Part shown: positions 54,658 through 64,000 of the stretch, piece after piece
Layout: each line of letters begins with the position of its first letter
How positions within the stretch are numbered: position 1 is the stretch's first letter
From: Sphingomonas xinjiangensis
GTDB lineage: Bacteria; Pseudomonadota; Alphaproteobacteria; Sphingomonadales; Sphingomonadaceae
Direction of reading: 5' to 3'
Assembly: GCF_014199255.1 (NCBI RefSeq)
Contig: NZ_JACIJF010000001.1
Span: 310,001 to 374,000 of the forward strand
DNA: 64,000 nt
Notes under the pieces: generated by a model
The model's input: the letters and a program-made list of their open reading frames with translations, nothing else
Databases searched by the model: none
What the model was told of the DNA's origin: nothing
Program-made: the position numbers and the translations under genes

Positions 54658-57321
54658 ATGACGTCGACCAACGATATCCGCCGCTCCTTCCTCGACTATT
54701 TCGAGGGCCAGGGTCATGCCCGCGTGCAGAGCGCGCCGCTCGTGCCGCACAACGACCCCACGCTGATGTTCGTGAATGCGGGCATGGTGCCGTTCAAGAA
54801 CGTGTTCACCGGACTGGAGACGCGGCCCTATTCGACGGCGACGTCGAGCCAGAAGTGCGTGCGCGCCGGCGGCAAGCACAACGATCTCGACAATGTCGGC
54901 TATACCGCGCGGCACCACACCTTTTTCGAGATGCTGGGCAATTTCTCGTTCGGCGACTATTTCAAGGAACAGGCGATCACCCATGCCTGGACCCTGCTGA
55001 CCAAGGTGTGGGGCATTCCGGCCGAGAAGCTGGTGGTCACCGTCTATCACACCGACGAGCAGGCGGCGGATCTGTGGAAGAAGATCGCCGGGTTGCCCGA
55101 GCACAAGATCATCCGGATCGCGACCAAGGACAATTTCTGGGCGATGGGCGCCGATGGCCCGTGCGGGCCGTGTTCGGAGATCTTCTACGATCACGGCGAG
55201 CACATTTATGGCGGCCCTCCCGGAAGCCCAGAGGAGGATGGTGACCGCTTTGTCGAGATTTGGAACCTGGTGTTCATGCAGTTCGTGCAGGAAGCCGACC
55301 AGATCGTCGGCGACTTGCCGCGGCCGTCGATCGACACCGGCATGGGGCTGGAGCGGATCGCCGCGGTGCTGCAGGGCGTGCACGACAATTACGACACCGA
55401 CACCTTCCAGGCGCTGATCGCTGAAAGCGGCGCGCTTACCGGCGCCGCCACGACGGGTGAGAACCAGGCGAGCCACCGCGTGATCGCCGACCATCTGCGC
55501 GCGTCGGGCTTCCTGGTCGCCGATGGGGTGCTGCCCGCGAACGAAGGCCGCGGCTATGTGCTACGCCGGATCATGCGCCGGGCGATGCGGCATGCGCATA
55601 TTCTGGGCGCCAAGGACCCGTTGATGCACCGCATGGTGCCGAGCCTGGTGGCGGAGATGGGTGCGGCGTTCCCGGAGTTGGTGCGCGCGCAACCGCTGAT
55701 CGAGGCGACCCTGCTTCAGGAGGAGACTCGGTTCCGCAAGACGCTGGCCAACGGGCTGCGCCTGCTGGACGAAGCGACCGTGGGTATGGGCGAGGGCGCG
55801 ACGCTGCCCGGCGAGACGGCGTTCAAGCTGTATGACACGTTCGGTTTTCCGTACGACCTGACGGAGGACGCGCTGCGTTCCAAGTCGATCGGGGTGGATC
55901 GGGGGGGCTTCGACACGGCGATGGCCGAACAGAAGCGCGCCGCGCGCGCAGCCTGGAAGGGATCGGGCGAGAAGGCCTCGGACGAGCTGTGGTACGACAT
56001 CGCCGACGAGTTCGGCGGCACCGAGTTCACCGGCTATGCCGCCGAGCAAGGCGAGGGCGAAGTGCTCGCGATCCTGAAGGACGGTGTCCGGGTGGAGCGG
56101 GCGGCGCAGGGCGACCGGGTGTCGGTGGTAGTCAACCAGACGCCATTCTATGGCGAAAGCGGTGGTCAGGTCGGTGATGCCGGGACGGTCACCAGCGACA
56201 AGGGGCTGCACGCCACGGTCAGCGATACGCGCAAGTATCTGGGCCGCGTGTGGTCGCACGAACTGAGCGTCGACGCTGGCGAGATTGCCGTGGGCGACGC
56301 GGTGCACCTGAGCGTCGATCATGCCCGCCGCGGCGCCATCCGCGCCAACCATAGCGCCACGCACCTGCTGCACGAAGCGTTGCGCGAGCGGCTAGGCACC
56401 CATGTCGCGCAGAAGGGCAGTCTGGTCGCGGCCGAGCGGCTGCGGTTCGATTTCTCCCAGCCGACGGGGATGTCCGCCGAGGACATCGCGAAGGTTGAGG
56501 CGGACGTAAATCACCATATCCGCGCCAATGGCAGCGTGGTGACGCGGCTGATGACGCCCGACGAGGCGATCGAGGAAGGCGCGATGGCGCTGTTCGGCGA
56601 AAAATATGGCGATGAGGTGCGAGTGGTGTCGATGGGCACCAACGACGATGGCAAGACCTATTCGCTCGAGCTGTGCGGCGGCACCCATGTGAACGCGCTG
56701 GGCGAGATCGGCCTGTTCAAGATCGTCGACGAAGGGGCGTCGTCGTCGGGCATTCGCCGCGTCGAGGCGCTGACCGGGGAGGCCGCGCGGCAGTGGCTGG
56801 CCGCGCGCAACCAGAAGCTGCGCGACACTGCCGCCGTCCTCAAATCCTCGCCAGATGAAGTGCCGGCGCGTGTCGCCAGCCTGGTCGAGGAGCGCCGCCG
56901 GCTGGAGCGCGAACTCGCCGAGGCGAAGAAGGCTCTAGCGATGGGCGGTGGCACCGGGGCGGCGCCGGCAGGCCCTGAACAAGTCGGGGGCGTGAACTTC
57001 GTCGGCCAGGTGCTGGACGGGCTGGAGGCCAAGGCGCTTCGCGGTGCGGTGGACGACGCCAAGCAGCGCATCGGATCGGGCGTGGTGGTGCTGGTCGCCA
57101 CCAATGACGGGCGTGCATCGGTGGCGGTCGGCGTTACCGACGACCTGATCGCCAACCAGAGCGCAGTCGAGCTGGTCAAGCGCGCGGTCGCGGCACTGGG
57201 CGGGCAGGGTGGCGGTGGCCGTCCGGACATGGCCCAAGGCGGTGGCCCAGACGCGGGCAAGGCGAACGAAGCCGTCGCCGCCGTGCGTAGCGCGTTGGAA
57301 GCGCAGCGTGCCGCTGCCTGA
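54658..57321 (+). CDS. alaS: Alanyl-tRNA synthetase
   Basis: An 887-residue class II synthetase. The catalytic core starts [20 protein letters not shown] and contains [20 protein letters not shown] and [21 protein letters not shown]. The editing domain carries [14 protein letters not shown] with zinc-binding His and the CGGTH motif in [13 protein letters not shown]; the C-terminal C-Ala domain follows. It charges tRNA-Ala and edits serine and glycine. ATG 54658 is the usual start; an earlier ATG-like start in the frame reaches back to 54598 and is ignored. A perfect hairpin follows the stop. Confidence 0.98.
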   Translation: MTSTNDIRRSFLDYFEGQGHARVQSAPLVPHNDPTLMFVNAGMVPFKNVFTGLETRPYSTATSSQKCVRAGGKHNDLDNVGYTARHHTFFEMLGNFSFGDYFKEQAITHAWTLLTKVWGIPAEKLVVTVYHTDEQAADLWKKIAGLPEHKIIRIATKDNFWAMGADGPCGPCSEIFYDHGEHIYGGPPGSPEEDGDRFVEIWNLVFMQFVQEADQIVGDLPRPSIDTGMGLERIAAVLQGVHDNYDTDTFQALIAESGALTGAATTGENQASHRVIADHLRASGFLVADGVLPANEGRGYVLRRIMRRAMRHAHILGAKDPLMHRMVPSLVAEMGAAFPELVRAQPLIEATLLQEETRFRKTLANGLRLLDEATVGMGEGATLPGETAFKLYDTFGFPYDLTEDALRSKSIGVDRGGFDTAMAEQKRAARAAWKGSGEKASDELWYDIADEFGGTEFTGYAAEQGEGEVLAILKDGVRVERAAQGDRVSVVVNQTPFYGESGGQVGDAGTVTSDKGLHATVSDTRKYLGRVWSHELSVDAGEIAVGDAVHLSVDHARRGAIRANHSATHLLHEALRERLGTHVAQKGSLVAAERLRFDFSQPTGMSAEDIAKVEADVNHHIRANGSVVTRLMTPDEAIEEGAMALFGEKYGDEVRVVSMGTNDDGKTYSLELCGGTHVNALGEIGLFKIVDEGASSSGIRRVEALTGEAARQWLAARNQKLRDTAAVLKSSPDEVPARVASLVEERRRLERELAEAKKALAMGGGTGAAPAGPEQVGGVNFVGQVLDGLEAKALRGAVDDAKQRIGSGVVVLVATNDGRASVAVGVTDDLIANQSAVELVKRAVAALGGQGGGGRPDMAQGGGPDAGKANEAVAAVRSALEAQRAAA

Positions 57322-57326
57322 TTGAT

Positions 57327-57357
57327 GCCGATCCGCTTCCAGGGGAAGCGGATCGGC
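57327..57357. terminator. Bidirectional hairpin between alaS and the antiporter gene
   Basis: GCCGATCCGCTTCC (57327-57340) and GGAAGCGGATCGGC (57344-57357) form a 14-base perfect stem around an AGG loop. It separates two convergent genes and has no T-run on either side, so Rho dependence or mRNA end protection is likely. Confidence 0.75.
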
Positions 57358-57368
57358 TCAGCCTTCGC

Positions 57369-59144
57369 CTATTCCTTCGCGTCGCTCATGCGACTGCGGC
57401 GGAGCCGCGGATCGCGTTCCAGTCCGGCGGCAAGGCGAATCGACTTGCGCATCTCGTCGCGTTTTTCGTGGATCGAGGCGATCACCGGGCCGACCGCCAT
57501 GCCGAGATCGACCAGCACCGCTTCCGACAACTGCAACGAACTCTCCAGCGTCTCTGGCACGGCGTCGGTAACCCCGGCGCGGTACAGTTCGGCGGCATGC
57601 GCCGCGTCACGGGCGCGGGCGATGATCGGCAGATCGGGCACCCAGGCACGTACCCGCTTGGCGAGCCGAACCGTCAGCACCGGATCGTCCATGGTGAGGA
57701 TCAGCGCCTTGGCATGGCCAAGCCGTAGCTGATCGACCAATTCGGTGCGCGTGACATCACCGAACAGCACGCGATACCCGTCGCGGCGCGCCGCGTTCAC
57801 ATTGTCGATGTCGGCATCCACTGCCAGCAGCGGCAGGTTGTGCCGATTGAGCATGTCGGCGACGGTCCGGCCGACCCGGCCGAAGCCTATGATCACTGCT
57901 CCGGGACCGGCCTCGTCGACCAGGGTATCGGTGCCGTCGGTGGGCGTCGACCCCTCGATCAGGCGCGAGATCGTCTGTCCTGCCTTGGCGAGCAGCGGAG
58001 TTGCGGTGAGCCCGATCGCGGTGACGGTGGTCCAGAATGCGCCGGTTCCCGGCGCGATCAGCCCTGCGGCGCCGGCGACGCCCAGCACGATCAGCGTGGT
58101 TTCGGACGGACTGGCCATCAGCACGCCGGTTTCCGCCGCGGTGCCGGTCCGTGCGCCGGACAGCTTCAACAGCCCCATGGTCACGGCGACTTTCACCAGC
58201 ATCACCAGCATTGTCGCGCCGAGCAACGCTCCCCAATTCTCACCGACGAAGCGCAGGTCGAGCCGCATGCCAACGGTGATCAGGAACACTCCCAGCGCCA
58301 GCCCCTTGAATGGGGCGGTGATGGCCTCAACCTCGCCGTGATACTCGGTCTCGGCAATCAGCAGCCCTGCGATCAAGGCACCGACGATCGGCGACAATCC
58401 TGCCGCGGCAGTCGCCAGGCTCGCGACGATGACGACCAGCAGGCTGGCGGCGAGGAACAGCTCCGGGCTTTTGGTACGCGCGGCCTGTGCGAACATCCGC
58501 GGCAGCAGGAACCGGCCGCCCACGAACAGCACGGCGACCGTCATCACCCCGGCACCCAATGTCTGCAGCAGGCCCCACATGCCGGCGTCGCCCGCCGACG
58601 GCGCCAGCGCGCCAAGCAGGAAGATAATCGGCACCAGCGCCAGATCCTCGAACAGCAGCATCGCAAAGGCGGCGCGACCGACCGCGCTGGTGGTGCCGGC
58701 GATCGGGATGACCAGCGCCGTCGAGGACAGCGCCAGCGCAAGACCGAGGCCGATCGATCCGCCCGTGCTGAGCCCGGTAAGGTAGAAGGCGCCGCCCAGG
58801 ATAAGCCCGGCGCCCAGCAACTCCGCCGCGCCAACGCCGAAAACAAGCGCTCGCATCGCCCAGAGCCTGCGAAAGGACAGTTCCAACCCGATGGAGAAAA
58901 GCAGGAGGATGATGCCGAATTCTGCGAAGGGTTCGATCGAGTGAACGTCCGAGATCGTGAAATAATAGAGCCATGGGCTTTGTCCGACCAAGGCGCCCAG
59001 ACCCGAAGGCCCCACCAAAACGCCCACAAGGATGAAGCCGATGACCGGACTGACGCGGAAACGAGCAAAGGCCGGGATCACCAGCCCTGCCGCGCCGAGG
59101 ATTACGAGGGCGTCGCTGAGACCACTGTTCTGAAGGGTGAGCAT
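57369..59144 (-). CDS. CPA2 cation:proton antiporter (KefB/YbaL-like)
   Basis: A 591-residue inner-membrane protein. The N-terminal 380 residues hold about 12 helices of the Na_H_exchanger family with FGIILLLFSIGLELSF and the ion-site region. A cytoplasmic RCK/TrkA-N domain follows with the NAD-binding loop AVIIGFGRVGRTVADML, residues about 410-530. The C-terminus is a short acidic coil. Relatives exchange K+ for H+, often gated by electrophiles or glutathione adducts. ATG 59144 starts MLTLQNSGLSDAL; the longer frame to 59324 has no family match. No KefG/KefF ancillary gene is nearby. Confidence 0.9.
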   Translation of the reverse strand: MLTLQNSGLSDALVILGAAGLVIPAFARFRVSPVIGFILVGVLVGPSGLGALVGQSPWLYYFTISDVHSIEPFAEFGIILLLFSIGLELSFRRLWAMRALVFGVGAAELLGAGLILGGAFYLTGLSTGGSIGLGLALALSSTALVIPIAGTTSAVGRAAFAMLLFEDLALVPIIFLLGALAPSAGDAGMWGLLQTLGAGVMTVAVLFVGGRFLLPRMFAQAARTKSPELFLAASLLVVIVASLATAAAGLSPIVGALIAGLLIAETEYHGEVEAITAPFKGLALGVFLITVGMRLDLRFVGENWGALLGATMLVMLVKVAVTMGLLKLSGARTGTAAETGVLMASPSETTLIVLGVAGAAGLIAPGTGAFWTTVTAIGLTATPLLAKAGQTISRLIEGSTPTDGTDTLVDEAGPGAVIIGFGRVGRTVADMLNRHNLPLLAVDADIDNVNAARRDGYRVLFGDVTRTELVDQLRLGHAKALILTMDDPVLTVRLAKRVRAWVPDLPIIARARDAAHAAELYRAGVTDAVPETLESSLQLSEAVLVDLGMAVGPVIASIHEKRDEMRKSIRLAAGLERDPRLRRSRMSDAKE

Positions 59145-59450
59145 TGTTGTATCTAAACGGCTGATTGCGACATTGTCATGCGGCAGATGTGCAAGAGACG
59201 GAGCTTCACATCGTCGGGGCAGCCCGGCGAGCATGGTTGCCGGGTTGTTGTTCGCCTGCGCCGGGGTGCGGACGCTGGCGGTCGAGAAGCATGCCGACTT
59301 CCTGCGCGATGTTCGCGGCGACACGGCGCATCCCCGCCAGACTGATCGGCACGGGGATACGGCCGGAACATGTGCGCTCCCCGGCGCCCATCGTTGAAAC
59401 GAAGAGCGTTGCAGTGGGATTGGCGGCGATCCTCCTGCGTCGCGCCGCGG

Positions 59451-59492
59451 GCAAAAAGAAAGCGCGGGAAGCGTTGCCGCCCCCGCGCTTTC
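59451..59492 (-). terminator. Rho-independent terminator of icd
   Basis: Read on the minus strand, GAAAGCGCGGG (59492-59482) pairs with CCCGCGCTTTC (59468-59458) in an 11-base perfect stem with a 13-base loop, followed by TTTTTGC. It lies 22 bases after the icd stop. Confidence 0.88.
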
Positions 59493-59513
59493 CTGCGATC
59501 CTTCAGCTGTGGC

Positions 59514-60737
59514 TTACTGCCAGCTGCCCATCGCGGTTTCGAGGTTGACGCGGATCGCCTCGAAGAACTGCTCAGTGGTCATCCAGGCCTGGTCCGGCCC
59601 GATCAGCAGCGCAAGATCCTTGGTCATCTTGCCGCTTTCGACAGTCTCGATGCAGACGCGCTCGAGCGTTTCGGCGAAGCGGACGACGTCGGGCGTGTTG
59701 TCGAACTTGCCGCGATATTTGAGACCACCGGTCCAGGCGAAGATCGACGCAATCGGATTGGTCGACGTCGCCTTGCCCTGCTGGTGCTGGCGATAGTGGC
59801 GCGTGACAGTGCCGTGCGCCGCCTCTGCCTCGATCGTCTTGCCGTCGGGCGACATCAGGACGGAGGTCATCAGGCCGAGCGAGCCGAAGCCCTGTGCGAC
59901 CTGGTCCGACTGCACATCGCCGTCATAGTTCTTGCACGCCCAGACGAACTCGCCGTGCCACTTGAGCGCCGAGGCGACCATGTCGTCGATCAGGCGGTGC
60001 TCATAGACGATGCCGGCTGCCTGGAACTTCTCCTTGAAGCCTTCGGTCTCGAACACTTCCTGGAACAGGTCCTTGAAGCGGCCGTCATAGGCCTTGAGGA
60101 TGGTGTTCTTGGTCGACAGATATACCGGCCAGCCCAGGTTGAGACCGTAGTTCAGCGACGAGCGCGCGAAATCGCGGATCGAGTCGTCCAGATTGTACAT
60201 CGCCAGCGCGACGCCAGCGTCCTTGAAGTTGTACACCTCGCGGTCGATCTTCTCGCCATTTTCGCCTTCCCACACCAGGCGCAGCTTGCCGGCGCCGGGC
60301 ACCTTGAAGTCGGTCGCGCGATACTGGTCGCCGAACGCGTGACGGCCGACGACGATCGGCTTGGTCCAGCCCGGGATCAGGCGGGGCACGTTGGAGATCA
60401 CGATCGGCTCACGGAAAATCGTGCCGCCCAGGATGTTGCGGATCGTGCCGTTGGGCGACTTCCACATTTCCTTGAGGCTGAATTCCTCGACGCGCTGTTC
60501 GTCGGGGGTGATCGTGGCGCACTTCACGCCGACGCCGTACTGCCGAATCGCGTTTGCCGAATCGATCGTGATCTGATCGTTGGTCTCGTCGCGCTTCTCG
60601 ACCGAGAGATCGTAATATTTCAGGTCGATATCGAGATAGGGGAGGATCAGGCGCTCGCGGATCCACTGCCAGATGATCCGCGTCATCTCGTCGCCGTCGA
60701 TCTCCACGACCGGCGTTGCAACCTTGATCTTCGACAT
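59514..60737 (-). CDS. icd: NADP-dependent isocitrate dehydrogenase (eukaryote-like dimeric type)
   Basis: A 407-residue TCA-cycle enzyme that oxidises isocitrate to 2-oxoglutarate. Substrate and metal residues are visible in [20 protein letters not shown], in the block ending [14 protein letters not shown], and in [20 protein letters not shown]. The sequence is of the subfamily II type shared with mitochondrial IDH1/2, common in alphaproteobacteria. ATG 60737 begins [18 protein letters not shown], the family start. It is monocistronic: terminator downstream, and 80 bases to the next gene on the same strand. Confidence 0.97.
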   Translation of the reverse strand: MSKIKVATPVVEIDGDEMTRIIWQWIRERLILPYLDIDLKYYDLSVEKRDETNDQITIDSANAIRQYGVGVKCATITPDEQRVEEFSLKEMWKSPNGTIRNILGGTIFREPIVISNVPRLIPGWTKPIVVGRHAFGDQYRATDFKVPGAGKLRLVWEGENGEKIDREVYNFKDAGVALAMYNLDDSIRDFARSSLNYGLNLGWPVYLSTKNTILKAYDGRFKDLFQEVFETEGFKEKFQAAGIVYEHRLIDDMVASALKWHGEFVWACKNYDGDVQSDQVAQGFGSLGLMTSVLMSPDGKTIEAEAAHGTVTRHYRQHQQGKATSTNPIASIFAWTGGLKYRGKFDNTPDVVRFAETLERVCIETVESGKMTKDLALLIGPDQAWMTTEQFFEAIRVNLETAMGSWQ

Positions 60738-60817
60738 GGGCTCGCTCGTCCTTGTGTGTTTTTGGTCGAGCGAGCGTCTAGGAGGATGGTGGAGGGGGAT
60801 CAAGCGCCCTCAGGCGC

Positions 60818-61438
60818 TTACTCCTTCCAGGCCCACCACAGCTGGGCCGGCGGGATGTTCCACCACTCGACCTCATGATCGATCTTGGGCCAGTGCGGAG
60901 TCAGGAAATTCCGCACCTTTGGATTGTACTGATATACGAGGAAGGCGCCGCCCGGCCGCAGGACCTGGTGGGTCGCTTTGGCGATCTGCTCGCCCACCCC
61001 CGGCGGGAGCGTCGAGAAGGGCAGGCCCGACGTGATGTAATCCGCCTGGTCGAAGCCATGTTCGTTGACGATGCGCTGCACGTCCGCGGCCGAGCCGAGC
61101 ACGGCGAAGAAGCGCGGATCGTCGATCGTCGCCCGAAGGTAGTGGATGAAGTCGGGGTTGGTGTCGATCACCACCAGCTTGGCGTCCGGACCGAGATGCT
61201 CAAGGATCGGGCGCGTGAAGGTGCCCACGCCGGGACCATATTCGACGAACAGCTTGCACTGATCCCAATCGACCTTGGAGATCATGTGCCGCACCAGCCG
61301 CTGCGATGAGGAGGCGACCGCGCCCACCATCACCGGGTTCTTCAGGAATCCCTTGAGGAACATCACCCAGGGCGAAGGCACGCCGGCCGCACGGGCACGG
61401 GAGCGACGGCGCTTCGCGGCAGCAGTCGATGCGGGCAT
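60818..61438 (-). CDS. PmtA-like phospholipid N-methyltransferase
   Basis: A 206-residue class I SAM methyltransferase. After a basic N-terminus ([13 protein letters not shown]) come [20 protein letters not shown] and [19 protein letters not shown], the SAM-binding loop. [20 protein letters not shown] and [13 protein letters not shown] match PmtA-type enzymes, which methylate phosphatidylethanolamine towards phosphatidylcholine. It is divergent from psd with 201 bases between starts, and psd makes exactly that substrate, so the context supports the call. AAAGGAAGTTC precedes ATG 61438. The number of methyl groups it adds is unknown. Confidence 0.75.
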   Translation of the reverse strand: MPASTAAAKRRRSRARAAGVPSPWVMFLKGFLKNPVMVGAVASSSQRLVRHMISKVDWDQCKLFVEYGPGVGTFTRPILEHLGPDAKLVVIDTNPDFIHYLRATIDDPRFFAVLGSAADVQRIVNEHGFDQADYITSGLPFSTLPPGVGEQIAKATHQVLRPGGAFLVYQYNPKVRNFLTPHWPKIDHEVEWWNIPPAQLWWAWKE

Positions 61439-61639
61439 GAACTTCCTTTGAATGTCGTGACGAACGTGGTGCAATCGCCTGCAAAAAAGCGAACGAACAT
61501 GCAAGCGGGGCGGTTGCATTATTTGCAGACGGGTGCGGCAGACGGAGTGGGTTGCGGCCGACGTGAATGCCTGAGTGACGGGTGTGCCGGCGGAATCACG
61601 AACCTAGGAAAGTGCGCCATACCCCGCTACACCGGGGAT

Positions 61640-62368
61640 ATGGCATCGCTAGACAAGCCTCCCGTCGGCACGACAACGGCGAGATGGCGCTTTCCCGACA
61701 TTCACCCCGAAGGCCGCAAATATGTGCTGATCGCCGGCGCGATCGCGTTCCTGAGCTTGTTCGTGTGGGACTTCATAACCTGGCCGCTGGTGTTTCTGAC
61801 GGTCGGCGTCGCGGCGTTCTTCCGCGACCCCGTCCGCGTCACGCCGCAAGGAGAGGGGCTGATCGTGTCGCCGGCGGATGGGCTGATCACCATGATCGAG
61901 CGCGTGCCGTTGCCGCCCGAACTGCGCGGGCCACAAGCGCTGGGCGAAGCGCGGATGGTGCGGGTGTCGGTATTCATGAGCGTGTTCGACGTCCATGTGA
62001 ACCGCACCCCCATCGCGGGTACGATCCGCCACGTCATCTACATCTCCGGCAAGTTCATGAACGCCGACTTCGACAAGGCCAGCGACGAGAATGAGCGCCA
62101 GCACTTCGTGGTCGAGGACCGGGCCGGGTTGCGCGTCGGCTTCACGCAGATCGCGGGACTGATCGCGCGGCGGATCGTCGCCTTTACCAAGGCAGGCGAC
62201 ATGGTCGTCGCCGGGCAGCGGATCGGACTGATCCGGTTCGGCAGCCGAGTCGATGTGTTTCTGCCAGAGGGATATGCCGCCGAAGTGGCACTGGGCCAGC
62301 GCGCCATTGCCGGCGAAACGATCCTCGCCCGCCGTAGCGGCACCCAGGCCGTTGGCGTCGCGCAGTGA
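61640..62368 (+). CDS. psd: Phosphatidylserine decarboxylase (proenzyme)
   Basis: A 242-residue membrane-bound enzyme of the short archaeal/alphaproteobacterial type. It decarboxylates phosphatidylserine to phosphatidylethanolamine. It has two hydrophobic helices near 30-65, then [11 protein letters not shown] with the cleavage-related Asp, [12 protein letters not shown] with the His, and the pyruvoyl site [10 protein letters not shown]: self-cleavage is expected between Gly201 and Ser202, splitting beta from alpha subunit. ATG 61640 is preferred over a frame open to 61448. pssA follows after 96 bases on the same strand. Confidence 0.94.
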   Translation: MASLDKPPVGTTTARWRFPDIHPEGRKYVLIAGAIAFLSLFVWDFITWPLVFLTVGVAAFFRDPVRVTPQGEGLIVSPADGLITMIERVPLPPELRGPQALGEARMVRVSVFMSVFDVHVNRTPIAGTIRHVIYISGKFMNADFDKASDENERQHFVVEDRAGLRVGFTQIAGLIARRIVAFTKAGDMVVAGQRIGLIRFGSRVDVFLPEGYAAEVALGQRAIAGETILARRSGTQAVGVAQ

Positions 62369-62464
62369 CGCGCGGCGTGCGGCAGTGCCTTTCTGGCTTA
62401 TCGAACCGGAGAGCCGAAGCAGGTGACCGGCGACATTCATCGTTGATCCACGGAGCAGATCTGC

Positions 62465-63295
62465 ATGCGTGAACCCAGGCTCGGCCGCTCGCCACGGGGC
62501 ATGCGGTTCGCCAACTCGGCGCGCGGCATTCCCCTGCGCGCCGTGCTTCCCAACACGGTAACCGCGCTGGCGCTGTGTTCGGGGCTGACCGCAATCCGAT
62601 TTGCGATGATCGGCAAATGGGAGCTGGCGGTGCTGATGGTGCTGGCCGCCGCGGTGCTGGACGGGGTGGACGGGAAGATCGCTCGGCTCGTGCGGGCGGA
62701 GAGCCGTTTCGGCGCGGAGCTAGACAGCCTGTCCGACGCGATCTCGTTCGGCGTGGCGCCGGCGCTAATCCTGTACCTGTGGTCGCTAAACGCGCTTGGG
62801 CGCTTCGGCTGGCTGGTGGCGCTGCTTCTTGCGCTGTTCTGCGCGCTGCGGCTCGCGCGCTTCAACGCAAATATCGACCAGAAGCACCAGCCACATAAAT
62901 CGGCTGGCTTCCTGACCGGGGTTCCGGCCCCGGCAGGCGCGCTGCTGGCGCTGACGCCGCTGTATCTGTGGCTGTGGACCGGCGAGCCGCGGCTGAACGC
63001 GCCGGCGATCGTGGCGCCCTGGACCGTGATGGTCGCGATCCTGATGATCTCCAGCGTTGCCACCTTCGCGCCGACGATTCGATTGAAGCAAAATGTGCGG
63101 TTCGAAGCGGTGGCGGTGCTGGTGGTGTTCGTCGCGGCGCTGGTATCGGCGCCCTGGCCCACCCTGGCAGTGATGGCGCTCGCCTATCTGGCGGCCATCC
63201 CCTTCAGCATCCGCAGCTATCGCCGGATCAGGCGACTGCGCGCTGTGGTGGGGACGGGCGGATCGGCATCCGTGCCGGCATCGCCCGCACCGTAA
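62465..63295 (+). CDS. pssA: CDP-diacylglycerol--serine O-phosphatidyltransferase
   Basis: A 276-residue inner-membrane enzyme that makes phosphatidylserine from CDP-diacylglycerol and serine. The CDP-alcohol phosphotransferase signature is DGVDGKIARLVRAESRFGAE, running on into LDSLSD, with all acidic metal ligands. About eight hydrophobic helices span residues 27-260. The start MREPRLGRSPRGMRF gives a basic cytoplasmic N-terminus. It lies 96 bases after psd, and the two genes plus the divergent PmtA-like gene form a phospholipid cluster. The 3' end (68 bases) overlaps a small minus-strand gene. Confidence 0.95.
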   Translation: MREPRLGRSPRGMRFANSARGIPLRAVLPNTVTALALCSGLTAIRFAMIGKWELAVLMVLAAAVLDGVDGKIARLVRAESRFGAELDSLSDAISFGVAPALILYLWSLNALGRFGWLVALLLALFCALRLARFNANIDQKHQPHKSAGFLTGVPAPAGALLALTPLYLWLWTGEPRLNAPAIVAPWTVMVAILMISSVATFAPTIRLKQNVRFEAVAVLVVFVAALVSAPWPTLAVMALAYLAAIPFSIRSYRRIRRLRAVVGTGGSASVPASPAP

Positions 63296-63449
63296 CCCGG
63301 CTGAGGCGCGGCGGCAGGGCGGGGAGGATGCTGACCGGCCGCGCCAGTTCGGCGAAACGGTGGAGCTGCGGACGCACGCTTGCGAACAGCGTCCAGATCG
63401 AGGCAGCGAACACCGCCACGAACAGCAGATAAGTACCCAATATAGCCAT
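63228..63449 (-). CDS. Small single-helix membrane protein, possibly SOS-linked
   Basis: A 73-residue protein with one membrane helix (MAILGTYLLFVAVFAASIWT, about residues 3-22) and a basic, Pro/Arg-rich tail (RPQLHRFAELARP, RVTVRAMPARMPIRPSPPQR) expected in the cytoplasm. CGGGAG lies eight bases before the ATG. I recall similar proteins in sphingomonads but no function. Its upstream region holds a perfect GTTC-N7-GTTC site 110 bases from the start. Its 3' end overlaps pssA on the other strand by 68 bases. Confidence 0.65.
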   Translation of the reverse strand: MAILGTYLLFVAVFAASIWTLFASVRPQLHRFAELARPVSILPALPPRLSRVTVRAMPARMPIRPSPPQRAVA

Positions 63450-63558
63450 GAACAGACTCCCGTACGCGCGGCGACACGAACCGACCGTGCCAAGAACTTA
63501 ATGATTCCAACGCGCTAGCTTAGAGTGGCGTTCCATACCCCTCATCTGAACTCTTTAT

Positions 63559-63604
63559 GTTCCGTTAACGTTCCTGCTGTCAATGTCTTTGTTCTCTTTT
63601 GTTC
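63559..63604. promoter_or_regulatory. GTTC-N7-GTTC LexA-type site and a nearby GTTC-N6-GTTC repeat
   Basis: GTTCCGTTAACGTTC (63559-63573) is an exact match to the alphaproteobacterial LexA box form. Eighteen bases on, GTTC-TCTTTT-GTTC (63591-63604) has the same repeat with a six-base spacer, one short of consensus. Both lie in the shared intergenic region between the small minus-strand membrane gene and rpsB. An exact match of this kind is expected about once per 64 kb by chance, so this is suggestive only. Confidence 0.4.
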
Positions 63605-63730
63605 TCCTTGCCTGCTGGTAGCGCGTCGGCTAAGGCGCGCGCTTCAACCCGCATGGGAAGCATCATAAGCCGGTGCCAGGAACCCCTGGTCACTCGCTTC
63701 CCAGAGGCTCAACCGGAAGGAGTTATCCCT

Positions 63731-64000
63731 ATGGCGGCACCCGTCGTCTCCATGCAGCAGCTGCTCGAATCGGGCGCGCATTTCGGCCACCAGACGCACC
63801 GCTGGAACCCGAAGATGAAGCCCTACATCTTTGGTGATCGCAACGGCGTTCACATCATCGACCTGTCGCAGACCGTTCCCCTGTTCGCGCGCGCGCTTGA
63901 GTTCGTGTCGTCCACCGTCGCTTCGGGCGGCAAGGTGCTGTTCGTCGGCACCAAGCGCCAGGCGCAGGAGCCGATCGCCGATGCCGCGCGTCGCGCAGGC
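63731..64000 (+). CDS. rpsB: 30S ribosomal protein S2 (3' partial)
   Basis: The first 90 residues are present and the gene runs past the window end. [20 protein letters not shown], then [20 protein letters not shown] and [20 protein letters not shown], is canonical S2. S2 binds 16S rRNA and S1 in the small subunit. AAGGAGTTATCCCT before the ATG is an almost ideal ribosome site. The 281-base leader upstream carries the LexA-type site and no other gene on this strand. Confidence 0.97.
   Translation, partial: MAAPVVSMQQLLESGAHFGHQTHRWNPKMKPYIFGDRNGVHIIDLSQTVPLFARALEFVSSTVASGGKVLFVGTKRQAQEPIADAARRAG

Noticed and set aside
63591..63604. GTTC-N6-GTTC as a LexA box on its own
   Set aside because: The spacer is one base short of the known form; only the neighbouring N7 site is given weight.

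Overview
The window is GC-rich chromosomal DNA (about 65 % GC) from an alphaproteobacterium, most likely a member of the Sphingomonadaceae such as Sphingomonas. The reasons are the CckA kinase, a PopZ-like (DUF2497) protein, a TonB-dependent receptor with a typical sphingomonad N-terminus, a eukaryote-like NADP isocitrate dehydrogenase, several small membrane proteins of a kind I associate with sphingomonads, and phospholipid genes psd, pssA and a PmtA-like methyltransferase. It is mostly core housekeeping sequence. I see no prophage, insertion sequence, integrase or CRISPR array.

Layout. 0-13 kb (mostly +): the end of a TolC-type efflux gene, PopZ-like gene, S9 peptidase, valS, a lipid kinase on the minus strand, a MATE transporter, and a tightly coupled hemB / acetyltransferase / MFS-spermidine synthase fusion set. 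13-18.7 kb: tRNA-Arg(ACG), then a minus-strand arginine succinyltransferase unit (M20 hydrolase, astA, astB), a DUF481 protein and rppH. 18.7-27 kb: deacetylase family gene, REP-like repeats, an SDR, purF, hisI and a lipoprotein, a MerR regulator with an operator-like palindrome in front of an acyl-CoA dehydrogenase, and a SleB-type wall hydrolase. 27-38 kb (mostly -): cysK and two MFS pumps, a glycine-zipper protein, a WYL-like small protein, a small ORF / infA / MbcA-ParS-like gene string, a DJ-1 protein, acylphosphatase, greB, a lytic transglycosylase, then dapA on the plus strand. 38-48 kb (+): TonB receptor, smpB, a DUF2062 protein, an M13 peptidase, cckA, a lone receiver, a decayed methyltransferase pseudogene and a MOSC protein. 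48-64 kb: recA, a lower-GC stretch with one ORFan candidate, a methyltransferase and GST, a dicarboxylate symporter, an M24 peptidase, alaS, a CPA2 antiporter, icd, the phospholipid cluster, a small membrane gene and the start of rpsB.

How the genes work together. Three themes stand out. First, cell cycle and polarity: a PopZ-like protein preceded by a TTAACC palindrome, and CckA, the kinase that feeds the CtrA phosphorelay. Second, membrane lipid synthesis: PssA makes phosphatidylserine, Psd turns it into phosphatidylethanolamine, and the divergent PmtA-like enzyme probably methylates that towards phosphatidylcholine. Third, arginine catabolism by the AST route, where an M20 hydrolase fused by overlap to astA may replace the usual AstE.

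I did not find a large, clearly new system. The best leads are the M20 member of the ast unit, the MbcA/ParS-like domain protein coupled to infA with no toxin in sight, an uncharted 54-codon gene coupled to infA, a perfect GTTC-N7-GTTC (LexA-type) site in front of a small membrane protein gene, and the decayed methyltransferase next to the lone receiver.
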